Origin: an uncultured Desulfobacter sp.
Lineage (GTDB): Bacteria > Desulfobacterota > Desulfobacteria > Desulfobacterales > Desulfobacteraceae
DNA: 64,000 nt
Direction: 5' to 3'
Assembly: GCF_963677125.1 (NCBI RefSeq)
Contig: NZ_OY781882.1
Coordinates: 5,478,501-5,542,500, forward strand
Each line of letters starts with the position of its first letter. The first letter of the stretch is position 1. Made by a program: the position numbers and the translations under genes. Positions 9,611 to 18,645 of this stretch are shown in pieces. The notes beneath the pieces were generated by a model. That model saw nothing but the letters and a program-made list of their open reading frames with translations, was not told the origin of the DNA and ran no database searches.

Positions 9611-10639
9611 TTAATCGGGATCGGCATTTAACTTGGCAAGTTCGATGATTTCATCTAAATGCGTAATAAACACGTCCACGACCTCGGGATCAAAATGTTT
9701 CCCCGATTCTTCTTTAATCACGGCCACAGCCTTTTCAAAGGGCCACGCTTTTTTATAGGGCCGTTTGCTGACAAGGGCATCAAATACATCCGCGACAGCG
9801 ACGATGCGTCCTACAAGGGGAATCTTCTCGCCCTTAACGCCCCGGGGATAGCCCGTTCCGTCCCATTTTTCGTGGTGGGTCAACGCCACTGTCCGTGCCA
9901 TATCCAAAAGCGGATTATCATGTTCGCCTATGATCCGGGCGCCGATTTCCGTGTGCTGCTCCATGATCGCTCTTTCCTGGGCATCCAGCTTTCCCGGCTT
10001 GCCCAGGATATTGTCCGGAATGCCGATTTTGCCGATATCGTGCATAGGAGATGCGTTTAATATCAACTCAACTTCTTTGTTACTCATACCCATGGCCGCT
10101 GCCATGACCTTGCAGTAATAACTCATACGAATGACATGCATGCCCGTTTCATTATCTTTGTATTCTGCCGCAAGGCCTAATCGGCGAATAATTTCAAGCC
10201 TGCTTTTGTTAAGCTCTTTTGTCCGTTCATGAACCAGATATTCCAGTGCCTTGTTCTGGTCGTACAATTTCAGGTGTGTTTTTACCCTTGCCAGGACAAC
10301 CGGCGGGTTGACGGGTTTTGTGATATAATCAACAGCGCCCAGTTCAAATCCCCGGGCCTCATCCGTGACTTCATCCATTGCAGTCACAAATATGACAGGG
10401 ATATTTTTGGTATGAAGATCACGCTTGAGGCGCATGCAGACTGCATAGCCGTCCATATCCGGCATCATGATGTCCAGCAGAATAATATCCGGTCTGAAAC
10501 GCGATGCGATTTCCAGGGCTTTGGCTCCGCTGTTTGCTGCTTTCAGGTTGTAGTCGGCCAGTATATTGGTCAGGACCGTAATGTTGTCCGGGACATCATC
10601 CACAATTAAAATCGTAGGTTGATCAGCGCTTTTTGCCAT
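9611..10639 (-). CDS. REC/HD-GYP response regulator
   Basis: 342 aa. The receiver (residues about 9-125) has VDDVPDN, the phospho-Asp in LLDIMMPDMDG and ITKPVNPP. The HD-GYP domain has HDIGKIGIPD, HHEKWDGTGYP and VADVFDAL, so a working c-di-GMP phosphodiesterase is expected. It closely parallels the HD-GYP proteins at 1212 and 17506, consistent with duplication inside this signalling block. It precedes the 1611-aa kinase by 14 bases, which suggests co-transcription, and follows the REC-HK-REC gene after 109 bases that include a short AT-rich inverted repeat (10672-10689). Confidence 0.94.
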   Translation of the reverse strand: MAKSADQPTILIVDDVPDNITVLTNILADYNLKAANSGAKALEIASRFRPDIILLDIMMPDMDGYAVCMRLKRDLHTKNIPVIFVTAMDEVTDEARGFELGAVDYITKPVNPPVVLARVKTHLKLYDQNKALEYLVHERTKELNKSRLEIIRRLGLAAEYKDNETGMHVIRMSYYCKVMAAAMGMSNKEVELILNASPMHDIGKIGIPDNILGKPGKLDAQERAIMEQHTEIGARIIGEHDNPLLDMARTVALTHHEKWDGTGYPRGVKGEKIPLVGRIVAVADVFDALVSKRPYKKAWPFEKAVAVIKEESGKHFDPEVVDVFITHLDEIIELAKLNADPD

Positions 10640-10748
10640 GGTTGGTTCCCCAATGAAACTGTAATAATATATTAGTTTATTTTAACTAAGCCAATTGCAC
10701 AATTAAAAATTGCTGATAGATTGATTTTGTTAACAGGATCGGCCTTTA

Positions 10749-12314
10749 TCAATCTATAACGCCGGCCAGTTTTTTCATCAGGGTATCCGCTGAAAACGGT
10801 TTGATCAAAAAACCGTCAACACCCAATTCGACAGCCTGTGCCACTTGTGATGGTTTTGCCCCTCCTGAAATCATGATAAATGGAATATGCTTGAGGGTTT
10901 TGGATTGTTTAACATGTTTTAGTAATTCCAGCCCGTTGACGCCGGGCATGTTCAGATCTGAGATGATCAGGTCCACGGAATTCGTCTGCAATTGTCTGAT
11001 TCCTTCCACGCCATCCTCTGCCCGAATGAAGTTTTTGAATCCCATCTGTCGTAAAATACCAATAATCGTGCCCCGCATAATGGCATAATCATCCAGAACC
11101 ATGATTTGCATCCCCCGCTTAGGGGCCAGTTTTTTTATTTGAAGGGGGCTTTCGTCAAAAAAGAGATCAAAGGCCTCTTCCTCATTTTCTTTTTTTAAGT
11201 TGTCACGAAGTTCCAGCATCAGGGTGGTACCATCTTCTTTAACGGAGCAGAAGGATAATCGTCCACCCAACGTTTGTGCGATCAGTCTGGCAGAATAGGT
11301 TCCTAATCCGGTTCCGTCAGATTTGCCGTGGGTCACATATTTATCAAAAAAAGTTTTTTGGATCGCTTCGGGGATTACCCCCTGGTTGTTAATCATGACA
11401 ATCGGTGTTTCTCCTTTAGTATTCATATCCACAGTGACGCAGTTTCCAACAGGAGAGGCTTCGACCGCATTTTTTACTAAACTTATGAACATTGAATAAA
11501 AAAGCATCTGCTCACCATAGACCATGAACGTGTCGTCTTCTCCTGCCGGCAGTCCGGCGATCGTCATCTTAAGTGCAATATTTTTTTCTCCCATAAGGTG
11601 AAAAATTTCGCCTTTGATTTGTCTAAAAATTTTAACCAGATCAACGGCAATCGGCCGCAGACGATATTTCTTTTTTTCCATTTTGTACAGGTCAATGGAT
11701 GAATTTATAATATCCATTACCCGGAACCCGGCCATGGAGATCATTTTCAACATCTCCCGGTGGCTTGGGGCGATGTTGTCTTCCAGGAGCAAAAGCTCCG
11801 GGATAGTGATCAACGCATTTAACGGTGTTTTTAAATCATGTCTGGCAATGCCCTCCACCTCGTTTCGGAGACGTTCGTTTTCCAGGAGAATATCGTTGTG
11901 CTTTTTCAACGCGGCATTGGTCCGTATTAGTTTAAGGGTGTTCTCCACCCTCAGCTTTACAATTTCCGGGTTAAATGGTTTGGTTATATAGTCCACCGCC
12001 CCCATTGCCAGCCCTTTGCTTTTGTGTGAAAGCTCCCCAAGGGCAGTAAGAAAAATGACCGGTATCTCACGGGTGCGCTTTAACACTTTTAGCTGTTTAC
12101 AGACCTGGTAGCCGTCTATACCCGGCATCATGATATCTAAAAGGATCAGGTCCGGCGGATCTTCAGCCGTCATTTCCAAGGCAGACTCTCCGTCTGTGGC
12201 GACTCTGATATCGTAGGATTCCCCTAAGATGTCCATCAGGAGGTCGATGTTTAATTTTGTATCATCCACTACCAGAATGACATCCTTTTCTTGCTTGTTT
12301 AAAAATTCAGTCAT
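10749..12314 (-). CDS. REC-HK-REC hybrid sensor kinase (soluble)
   Basis: 521 aa with no membrane segment. An N-terminal receiver (phospho-Asp near residue 59 in LLDIMMPGIDG) is joined by a coiled segment to a HisKA-like domain with its His near 155 in ARHDLKTPLN. The ATPase domain has an N box (SLVKNAVEA) and a G2 box (DGTGLGTYSA). The C-terminal receiver (Asp near 447 in ISDLNMPG) is of the small CheY type. The layout suits an intermediate in a phosphorelay or a protein acting on a separate output. Its start overlaps the end of the 1713-aa kinase by 8 bases, so the two are coupled. Confidence 0.9.
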   Translation of the reverse strand: MTEFLNKQEKDVILVVDDTKLNIDLLMDILGESYDIRVATDGESALEMTAEDPPDLILLDIMMPGIDGYQVCKQLKVLKRTREIPVIFLTALGELSHKSKGLAMGAVDYITKPFNPEIVKLRVENTLKLIRTNAALKKHNDILLENERLRNEVEGIARHDLKTPLNALITIPELLLLEDNIAPSHREMLKMISMAGFRVMDIINSSIDLYKMEKKKYRLRPIAVDLVKIFRQIKGEIFHLMGEKNIALKMTIAGLPAGEDDTFMVYGEQMLFYSMFISLVKNAVEASPVGNCVTVDMNTKGETPIVMINNQGVIPEAIQKTFFDKYVTHGKSDGTGLGTYSARLIAQTLGGRLSFCSVKEDGTTLMLELRDNLKKENEEEAFDLFFDESPLQIKKLAPKRGMQIMVLDDYAIMRGTIIGILRQMGFKNFIRAEDGVEGIRQLQTNSVDLIISDLNMPGVNGLELLKHVKQSKTLKHIPFIMISGGAKPSQVAQAVELGVDGFLIKPFSADTLMKKLAGVID

Positions 12315-15300
12315 TGAATTGCTCCAGTTCGGATATTAGGGCGGTTAGCAGTGCGCCTGCCTCTTTGAACTTGTATTTACCAACCATGGTATTTAATTCT
12401 TCAAGCCTGGCCCTGTATTGATCCGGCCAGGTATAGCCGTTTATTTTTTCAAGACCCTCTTTAACCGGTTTTGGTTTGTGTTTTGTGATATGAGGCACAA
12501 GGGGTTTAAGAAATTCTAATAAGTGTTGGGATTCGCCTTTTTCTAATGATTCGGATGGGCTGTTTTGTTCCGCTGTCCGGGTCAGGGGGGCCAGGGTTTC
12601 TAAAATCGTTTCAAGTTCTTTTTTAAACTTTTGGCGCAGGGGTATGATTTGATCCGGGCCTGAGTTCGACCTCAGGCCGCTTTCCAAGTTTGCTGCAGTT
12701 GTTTGAAGGGGTTTTGCGCCAATGGTTCCGGCCAGGCCTTTAACCGTATGTACCAACCGGCCGGCTGTCTCTTGGTCCCGGTCCAGAATCGCTTTTTCAA
12801 GTGCTGCTGCAGTCTCTTGGTTCTCTGCATGAAACTTTGCCAATAAATGGATGTAGCGTTTTTTGTTTTGGCCCATCCTGGCCAGTCCCTGGGCAATATC
12901 AATGCCTTTTAAGGGCGGCAGATTCGGTTCATCGTTTTGTGTTGTTTCGGCATTGGTTGCGTTGATGACGCGTTTGCCGGGTGTTATCCATTTGACCAGG
13001 ACCCTGAAAAGTTCAGACGGATTGATGGGCTTGGTGACATAGTCGTTCATTCCGATCGCGAGAACCTCGTCTTTTACGCCGCTCATGGCGTCGGCGGTCA
13101 TGGCAATGATGGGCGGCTGTCCCCTCTCAAGGTCAAGACTGCGAATATGCCGGGTGGCCATCCTGCCGTCCATTACCGGCATCTGCAGGTCCATGAGTAC
13201 GGCATCAAATGTTTGGGCGGATACCATGTCCACCCCGATCTGCCCGTTATCAGCCACCTCAACAAAAAAACCCTCTTGTTCAAGCAGTTCCACCGCCAGC
13301 TCTTGATTTATTTCATTGTCCTCAACCAACAAAAGCCTGGCACCCAGGATGTTGTTAAAATTTTCAGGCCGCTCTTCCTCTGTTTTTTTTCTGCGGCTCA
13401 CGGAGCCCGATTCCTGTTGCCCAAAGGCCATCATTACCGCATCCAATAGCATGGAAGGCGTTATCGGCTTTGAAAGCACCGTATCAATGCCCAATGTGGC
13501 GGCTTGCACCATGACCGCCTGTCGATCATGGCTCGTTACCATGATAATCGAAGGACTCTTTTTGAGCCCCATATCCTGAACAATATGTCCGGCTGTCTCA
13601 ATACCGTCTATACCAGGCATCTGCCGGTCCAGGATTATTAAATCATATTGGCCGGATTGGTCCTGTTCCGCTTTTTCCAGTTTTTCTATGGCGGCGCGGC
13701 CTGACAATGCGGCCTGCACATCAAAAGAGAATGCCTCCAGATAACTGGTTATGACCCGGCAAAAGGTTTGATTATCGTCCACCACCAGGGTTTTTAAACC
13801 ATTTAAGCCCTGGGGGATGCATTGCTTCTTCTTTTTTTTCTGTCCGGTTCTGCCGAATTTGGCTGTGAACCGGAATGTGGAGCCCTTGCCCGGTTCACTG
13901 GTCACCCCGATGGTGCCGCCCATCAATTCACAGAGTCTTTTACAGATGGAAAGGCCTAAACCGGAACCGCCGTATCGCCTTGTGGTGGTGGTGTCTGCCT
14001 GGTGAAAGGCTTGAAACAGTTTAGCCTGCTGCTCCCGGCTCAGGCCGATGCCTGTATCTCGTACCTCAAATTTAAGCACGGCTTCATGGGGCAGGATGTC
14101 TATCCCAGAGATGGATACCTCAATTTCTCCTTTTTCAGTGAATTTAATTGCATTGTTGGCCAGATTCAGCAGGATTTGACCCAGTCGCAAGGGATCGCCT
14201 ATGAGAAAAATCGGCACGGTTGTATCCATGTTGAATATCAATTCCAGCCCCTTTTCCCGGGTTTTTCCCGCGATCAGCCCGGACAGGTTGTCAAGCACGG
14301 CGTTCAGGTTAAAATCAATTTTTTCAATCGTCAGTTTGCCTGCCTCAATTTTGGAAAAATCAAGAATATCATTGATGATACCCAGAAGATTTTGGGCGGA
14401 AAGATGCACTTTTTCAATGTAATTGCGTTGTTTTGCATTTAACTGTGTTTTTAATGTCAGGTGCGTCATGCCAAGGATCGCATTCATGGGGGTTCGGATT
14501 TCATGACTCATGTTGGCAAGGAAATCCGACTTGGCCCGTGTAGCTTCTTCGGCCTTTTCCTTGGCATTTATGACTTCCAGCTCCGCTTTCTTACGTTCCG
14601 TGATATCCATAAGCCAGGCTAGAATCCTTTGCCCGCCGTTATGGTTGAGCCGCACAAAACTGAGCATGACATCCATTATTTCCCCTGTTGCGCTGTACAT
14701 CTGAAGCTCTTCATTGACAACGGGTTCATTTCTATTCAACCTGTTGACTAATTCGTCCCGCTTGTGGGGGATTACATAGAGATTTGCCGGGCGTTCTCCT
14801 TTTCTCACCCCAAACATTTCCACAAATTGGGGATTGCAGAAATCAAGCACTCCGTGAGTTGAAGAGGCAACGCCCACCGGACTGTTATCCAGAATCAGGC
14901 GAAGGTTTTTTTCTGATGTTTTCAGGGCTTCTTCTGCGGCCTTTCGTTCAGAGATGTCCCTGATGGATGCCACCACCAAAATACCGGACCTGCTTTGTAT
15001 GGGGCTTACGCTGATTTCCACGGGAATCAGAGCGCCTGTTTTGGCACGAATGGTTTGCTCCATACTGAATCTAACGGGTTTTGGGGGCGCAGTCTGATCA
15101 AGCAGTTTGGCTTTGACCTCCTTCATGCAGGCGTGTGCTTGTTCCGGAAACAGTATATCCACCGTGGCACCCAAAAGTTCAGCTCTTTCATATCCAAACA
15201 ACAGTTCTGTTTGGGAGTTGACCAGGATGATATCACTTTCTTCATCACAGGCCATCATTGCGTCAGGTGCCGATTCCAGCAGTGCTGAAAACAGTTCCTG

Positions 15301-17448
15301 GTTTTCTTTAAGTTCCAGGGTGCGCTCCGCCACCTTTTCTTCAAGGTCCGCTTTTGCCGCTTCAAGGGTTTTTCGGGTACGGTCGCCCAGGCTGAGGACC
15401 AGAAGAACGCAAAACACGGAGAGGACCAGGGTCAGGCCGAGAATGATAAAAACGGCCGTTCGGATTTGATGGAATCCTGCCATGGCCTCTTCAATGTCTA
15501 TCTCTGCTGCAAGGCCCAGGTCAAGGTCCGGATTCCAGAGCCAGACCCCGAAGACCGGAACGCCTCTGTAATCCCGGTAGCCTTGCATATTTTCTTCCAT
15601 TGAAGAGGCTCCGTGCGTAATCTGTTTATCCGCCAGCCGACGCCGGAGCGCAAGGGCCTGTTTGGCCAAATGGGTCAAGGGCTGTTCCGATCGAGGTGTC
15701 TCTGTCTGAAACCCTTGGGTCAAATTCCCGCCCGGATCTCTAAGGTCAAGGGTCAACGCGCTTGATTCATACGATTTTAAAAGGCCTATCTCTTTAAGCT
15801 GAGCGTCGAACCGGCTTGGGGTGACCATTCTGCCGGTTTGGTCAAAGGCATAAATATCATCGGTTACCCATCGCCCAAAAGATCTCGTTAATTGTGTCAG
15901 ATCTTTCAGGGGGGCGATCGTAAGTGCGATAACCGCAATGATCTCGTCGTCGGGTCCTGCAACAGGACTGACCACCACCATGTCGGATTTTATTTTTGAA
16001 TTGCTGCTGCCAATAGGGGGAATCATTGGGGGTATGAAAAGTGTTTCCCCCATAAATGCTCTTTTCAAGCGGCCCGGATACTGCAGTGATACCGGATGTC
16101 GTATGCCGATAGTTGAATTGTCTGCGGCACCGATCACGAAATGATCCGGACTAATAATGCAAAAATCGGTATAGGAAAAGTCGGTGCCGTGGGTGGCAAA
16201 AAAAGTTCTGGCATCTTCCTGGGCTGCGGATGCCGTTGTTTGTTTTTCGGTGTAATAGTCATAAAGCAGCCGGCGGGTGATGCCGATAAGGGATGGCTTT
16301 TTAACTAGATGGTTTATGGAGGCCTTTCGATCCATGATCCACATATCTGCTCTGTCTTGGGTTAACTCCAGCATCAGTCGCAGATGGGAGGTCATGTCCC
16401 TGATTGTGGAATCCCGGGTTTTTTCCATCATCAGCCATCCTAAACTCGATATGGTCAGCACAAAAAGGCATAGTCCTGCAACAACCAGCAGGCGAAACCG
16501 GGGAGTGCCGAACAGAACCGCTACCCGCTCCTGGCCCATTCCTTTGGAAAGGATCAGGAGGATGACAAGGATGACGGCCGAAAAAACAGCGCTTAGTATG
16601 CCTATGGTTTTCGGCGTGATCGTTACAGGCGTTCGGTTCGAGTGGTCCGGTTCATCGGATAAGTTGACGTAATGATTTATGATTGATTGTTTCTGGGTTT
16701 CCGGTATGAGGTTTAATGCCTTTTCAAGGATGCTCGCAAGTTCGGGCCGGTCCTTGGGCGCACCGATGGCGAGTATGGAACCTGGCCTGTTCAGTCTGCC
16801 ATGGAACTTCAGGCTCCCCATGACCTCCTTTCCCATGATATAGGCTGCAACCGTCCGGTTGCCTACGTAAGCATCCGCTTCCGCCCTGGCTACTGCATCC
16901 AGAGCCAAAGCCGTATCGGGGTAAGTCTTTATTTTTATATCTGGATATTTTTGCTTGAAATAGGAGACGCTGTAAAAACCTTTTTCCAGGGCCAGGGTTT
17001 TTTGGGCCAGGTCTTTTTCCGATTCATAATAGGTCCCTTTTTTGGGGCCGACGATAACATGAGGGATGTTGAGATAAGGACTTGTGAAATTTAAGAATTT
17101 TTTTCTGTCCGGCCTGGGGGTGATGTCCATGATGGCATCCAGTTCCCCGTTCCTGACTTTCTGCAGATTTTCGGCAAAAGGCCCCGGCACCACCATCAGC
17201 CGACCGCCCAAAGAGTGATTCATTGCCTTGATATAGTCAATACCGATACCGGCCGGGGTGCCTGTGCTGTCGATGAAATCCATGGGCGGCCATGCATCCA
17301 TGACGCCGATTGTGATTCGGGGATGTGCCGTAAGCCATTTTACTTCTTTGCCCGTAAGGTTTTGCAACGGTTTTGCCACGCTTTGCAACGGGAGTGTAAA
17401 AAGTATGAGTATGACTAAGCAGACGATATGTTTTTTTATCTTTCTCAT
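12307..17448 (-). CDS. Giant hybrid kinase with fused solute-binding domain and Cache sensor
   Basis: 1713 aa. A signal sequence leads into an SBP_bac_3-type domain (about 30-275; ITIGVMDAWPPMDF, then ELDAIMDITPRPDR), then a membrane helix near 282-302 and another near 320-340. A Cache-like extracellular domain follows (to about 655) and a further helix. The cytoplasmic part has two PAS domains, HisKA (His near 983 in MSHEIRTP), an ATPase domain (DTGIGL, GSGLGLS), receivers with phospho-Asp near 1273 (LDRQMPG) and 1417 (MDLQMP), an Hpt (His near 1566 in VHTVKG) and the shared helical tail. Two extracellular sensors in one chain suggest integration of a soluble ligand with a second cue. It lies 57 bases after an HD-GYP gene. 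Confidence 0.93.
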   Translation of the reverse strand: MRKIKKHIVCLVILILFTLPLQSVAKPLQNLTGKEVKWLTAHPRITIGVMDAWPPMDFIDSTGTPAGIGIDYIKAMNHSLGGRLMVVPGPFAENLQKVRNGELDAIMDITPRPDRKKFLNFTSPYLNIPHVIVGPKKGTYYESEKDLAQKTLALEKGFYSVSYFKQKYPDIKIKTYPDTALALDAVARAEADAYVGNRTVAAYIMGKEVMGSLKFHGRLNRPGSILAIGAPKDRPELASILEKALNLIPETQKQSIINHYVNLSDEPDHSNRTPVTITPKTIGILSAVFSAVILVILLILSKGMGQERVAVLFGTPRFRLLVVAGLCLFVLTISSLGWLMMEKTRDSTIRDMTSHLRLMLELTQDRADMWIMDRKASINHLVKKPSLIGITRRLLYDYYTEKQTTASAAQEDARTFFATHGTDFSYTDFCIISPDHFVIGAADNSTIGIRHPVSLQYPGRLKRAFMGETLFIPPMIPPIGSSNSKIKSDMVVVSPVAGPDDEIIAVIALTIAPLKDLTQLTRSFGRWVTDDIYAFDQTGRMVTPSRFDAQLKEIGLLKSYESSALTLDLRDPGGNLTQGFQTETPRSEQPLTHLAKQALALRRRLADKQITHGASSMEENMQGYRDYRGVPVFGVWLWNPDLDLGLAAEIDIEEAMAGFHQIRTAVFIILGLTLVLSVFCVLLVLSLGDRTRKTLEAAKADLEEKVAERTLELKENQELFSALLESAPDAMMACDEESDIILVNSQTELLFGYERAELLGATVDILFPEQAHACMKEVKAKLLDQTAPPKPVRFSMEQTIRAKTGALIPVEISVSPIQSRSGILVVASIRDISERKAAEEALKTSEKNLRLILDNSPVGVASSTHGVLDFCNPQFVEMFGVRKGERPANLYVIPHKRDELVNRLNRNEPVVNEELQMYSATGEIMDVMLSFVRLNHNGGQRILAWLMDITERKKAELEVINAKEKAEEATRAKSDFLANMSHEIRTPMNAILGMTHLTLKTQLNAKQRNYIEKVHLSAQNLLGIINDILDFSKIEAGKLTIEKIDFNLNAVLDNLSGLIAGKTREKGLELIFNMDTTVPIFLIGDPLRLGQILLNLANNAIKFTEKGEIEVSISGIDILPHEAVLKFEVRDTGIGLSREQQAKLFQAFHQADTTTTRRYGGSGLGLSICKRLCELMGGTIGVTSEPGKGSTFRFTAKFGRTGQKKKKKQCIPQGLNGLKTLVVDDNQTFCRVITSYLEAFSFDVQAALSGRAAIEKLEKAEQDQSGQYDLIILDRQMPGIDGIETAGHIVQDMGLKKSPSIIMVTSHDRQAVMVQAATLGIDTVLSKPITPSMLLDAVMMAFGQQESGSVSRRKKTEEERPENFNNILGARLLLVEDNEINQELAVELLEQEGFFVEVADNGQIGVDMVSAQTFDAVLMDLQMPVMDGRMATRHIRSLDLERGQPPIIAMTADAMSGVKDEVLAIGMNDYVTKPINPSELFRVLVKWITPGKRVINATNAETTQNDEPNLPPLKGIDIAQGLARMGQNKKRYIHLLAKFHAENQETAAALEKAILDRDQETAGRLVHTVKGLAGTIGAKPLQTTAANLESGLRSNSGPDQIIPLRQKFKKELETILETLAPLTRTAEQNSPSESLEKGESQHLLEFLKPLVPHITKHKPKPVKEGLEKINGYTWPDQYRARLEELNTMVGKYKFKEAGALLTALISELEQFND

Positions 17449-17505
17449 TACAGATTCCCTAAGGGCATTGGCGTGTAATTTTAACTATGGGTTGATCTGG
17501 GGTAT

Positions 17506-18618
17506 TTATTCATTTTCGGTTGTTTTTTCTCCGGTAAGCGCCTGTTTTTCCTCTTGGGAATCGGCCAGTGAAGAGGCGATTTGTAAAAATTCGTCTTCAA
17601 TCGTTGAAAGCATTTCCACCATTACCGGGTCAAAATGGGTACCACTTTCTTTAGTTATAATATCCATGGCTTTGGCATGGCTGAAGGGCGGTTTATAGAC
17701 CCGTTTGGAAATCAGGGCATCGTAGACATCCGCAATGGCCATCAGTCGTCCGGAAACAGGAATATCTTCCCCCCTAAGGCCGTTGGGGTAACCTGAACCG
17801 TCCCATTTTTCATGGTGGGTGTAGGCGATTCTTCGGGCATACTGCATAAATGAGTTATTTCCCAGTTTTTCTTCTGCAATTTTAAGGGCATCTCTGCCGT
17901 ATATGGTATGGTTTTTCATCTCTTCAAACTCTTCATCGGTAAGTTTACCGGGCTTGAGAAGGATGCTGTCGGCCACCCCGACTTTGCCGATATCATGGAG
18001 TGGCGCTGATTTGTAGAGCAGGTCAATCACCTCGTCGGTCAATATTTGTTCGAACGTCGGCACTGTTTTGAGCCGGCGGGCAAGAGCGCGAACGTACCGC
18101 TGGGTTCTCAGGATATGCCCCCCGGTTTCAGGGTCCCGGGTCTCGGCCAGACTGGCCAGGCTATATATGGTGACTTCCTGGGTCAGTGCCAGTTCCTTTG
18201 TTCTCAACGCCACCAGTTCCTGGAGATGGTCCTGGTGTTTTTTCAGTTCCAACTGGTTTGATACCCGGGCTTTGACCAGTTCGGGCGAAAAGGGTTTGGT
18301 CACGTAATCCACTGCCCCGAGTGCCAGTCCTTTGGCTTCGTTTTGTTCGTCTGCCATGGCCGTTAAAAAGATGACCGGGATATCGTGGGTCAACGGGTCA
18401 TCTTTTAGACGCCGGCACACCTCATAGCCGTCCATGCCGGGCATCATGATGTCAAGCAGAATAATATCGGGCTTTTCTTCTGCCACGTTTTCCAGTGCGG
18501 ATTCTCCGTCCAGGGCCACCTGGATGTCGTAGGTGTCCCCCAATGTTTCCATCAATATATCGATATTGGTCTCGGTATCATCCACAATTAAAATGGTCGA
18601 TTGTTCGTTTTCTTCCAT
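17506..18618 (-). CDS. REC/HD-GYP response regulator
   Basis: 370 aa. The receiver has VDDTETN, the phospho-Asp in LLDIMMPGMDG and VTKPFSPE. The HD-GYP domain has HDIGKVGVAD, HHEKWDGSGYP and IADVYDAL, so phosphodiesterase activity is expected. A Glu/Lys-rich tail of about 25 residues ends the protein. A good ribosome site (CCAGGAGAA) precedes the ATG. It sits 27 bases after the hybrid kinase of the stressosome cluster and 57 before the next giant kinase, so it is the nearest output for stressosome-linked phosphorelay signalling. Confidence 0.95.
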   Translation of the reverse strand: MEENEQSTILIVDDTETNIDILMETLGDTYDIQVALDGESALENVAEEKPDIILLDIMMPGMDGYEVCRRLKDDPLTHDIPVIFLTAMADEQNEAKGLALGAVDYVTKPFSPELVKARVSNQLELKKHQDHLQELVALRTKELALTQEVTIYSLASLAETRDPETGGHILRTQRYVRALARRLKTVPTFEQILTDEVIDLLYKSAPLHDIGKVGVADSILLKPGKLTDEEFEEMKNHTIYGRDALKIAEEKLGNNSFMQYARRIAYTHHEKWDGSGYPNGLRGEDIPVSGRLMAIADVYDALISKRVYKPPFSHAKAMDIITKESGTHFDPVMVEMLSTIEDEFLQIASSLADSQEEKQALTGEKTTENE

Positions 18619-18645
18619 TGTGTTTCTCCTGGTTCTCGTATCTTT

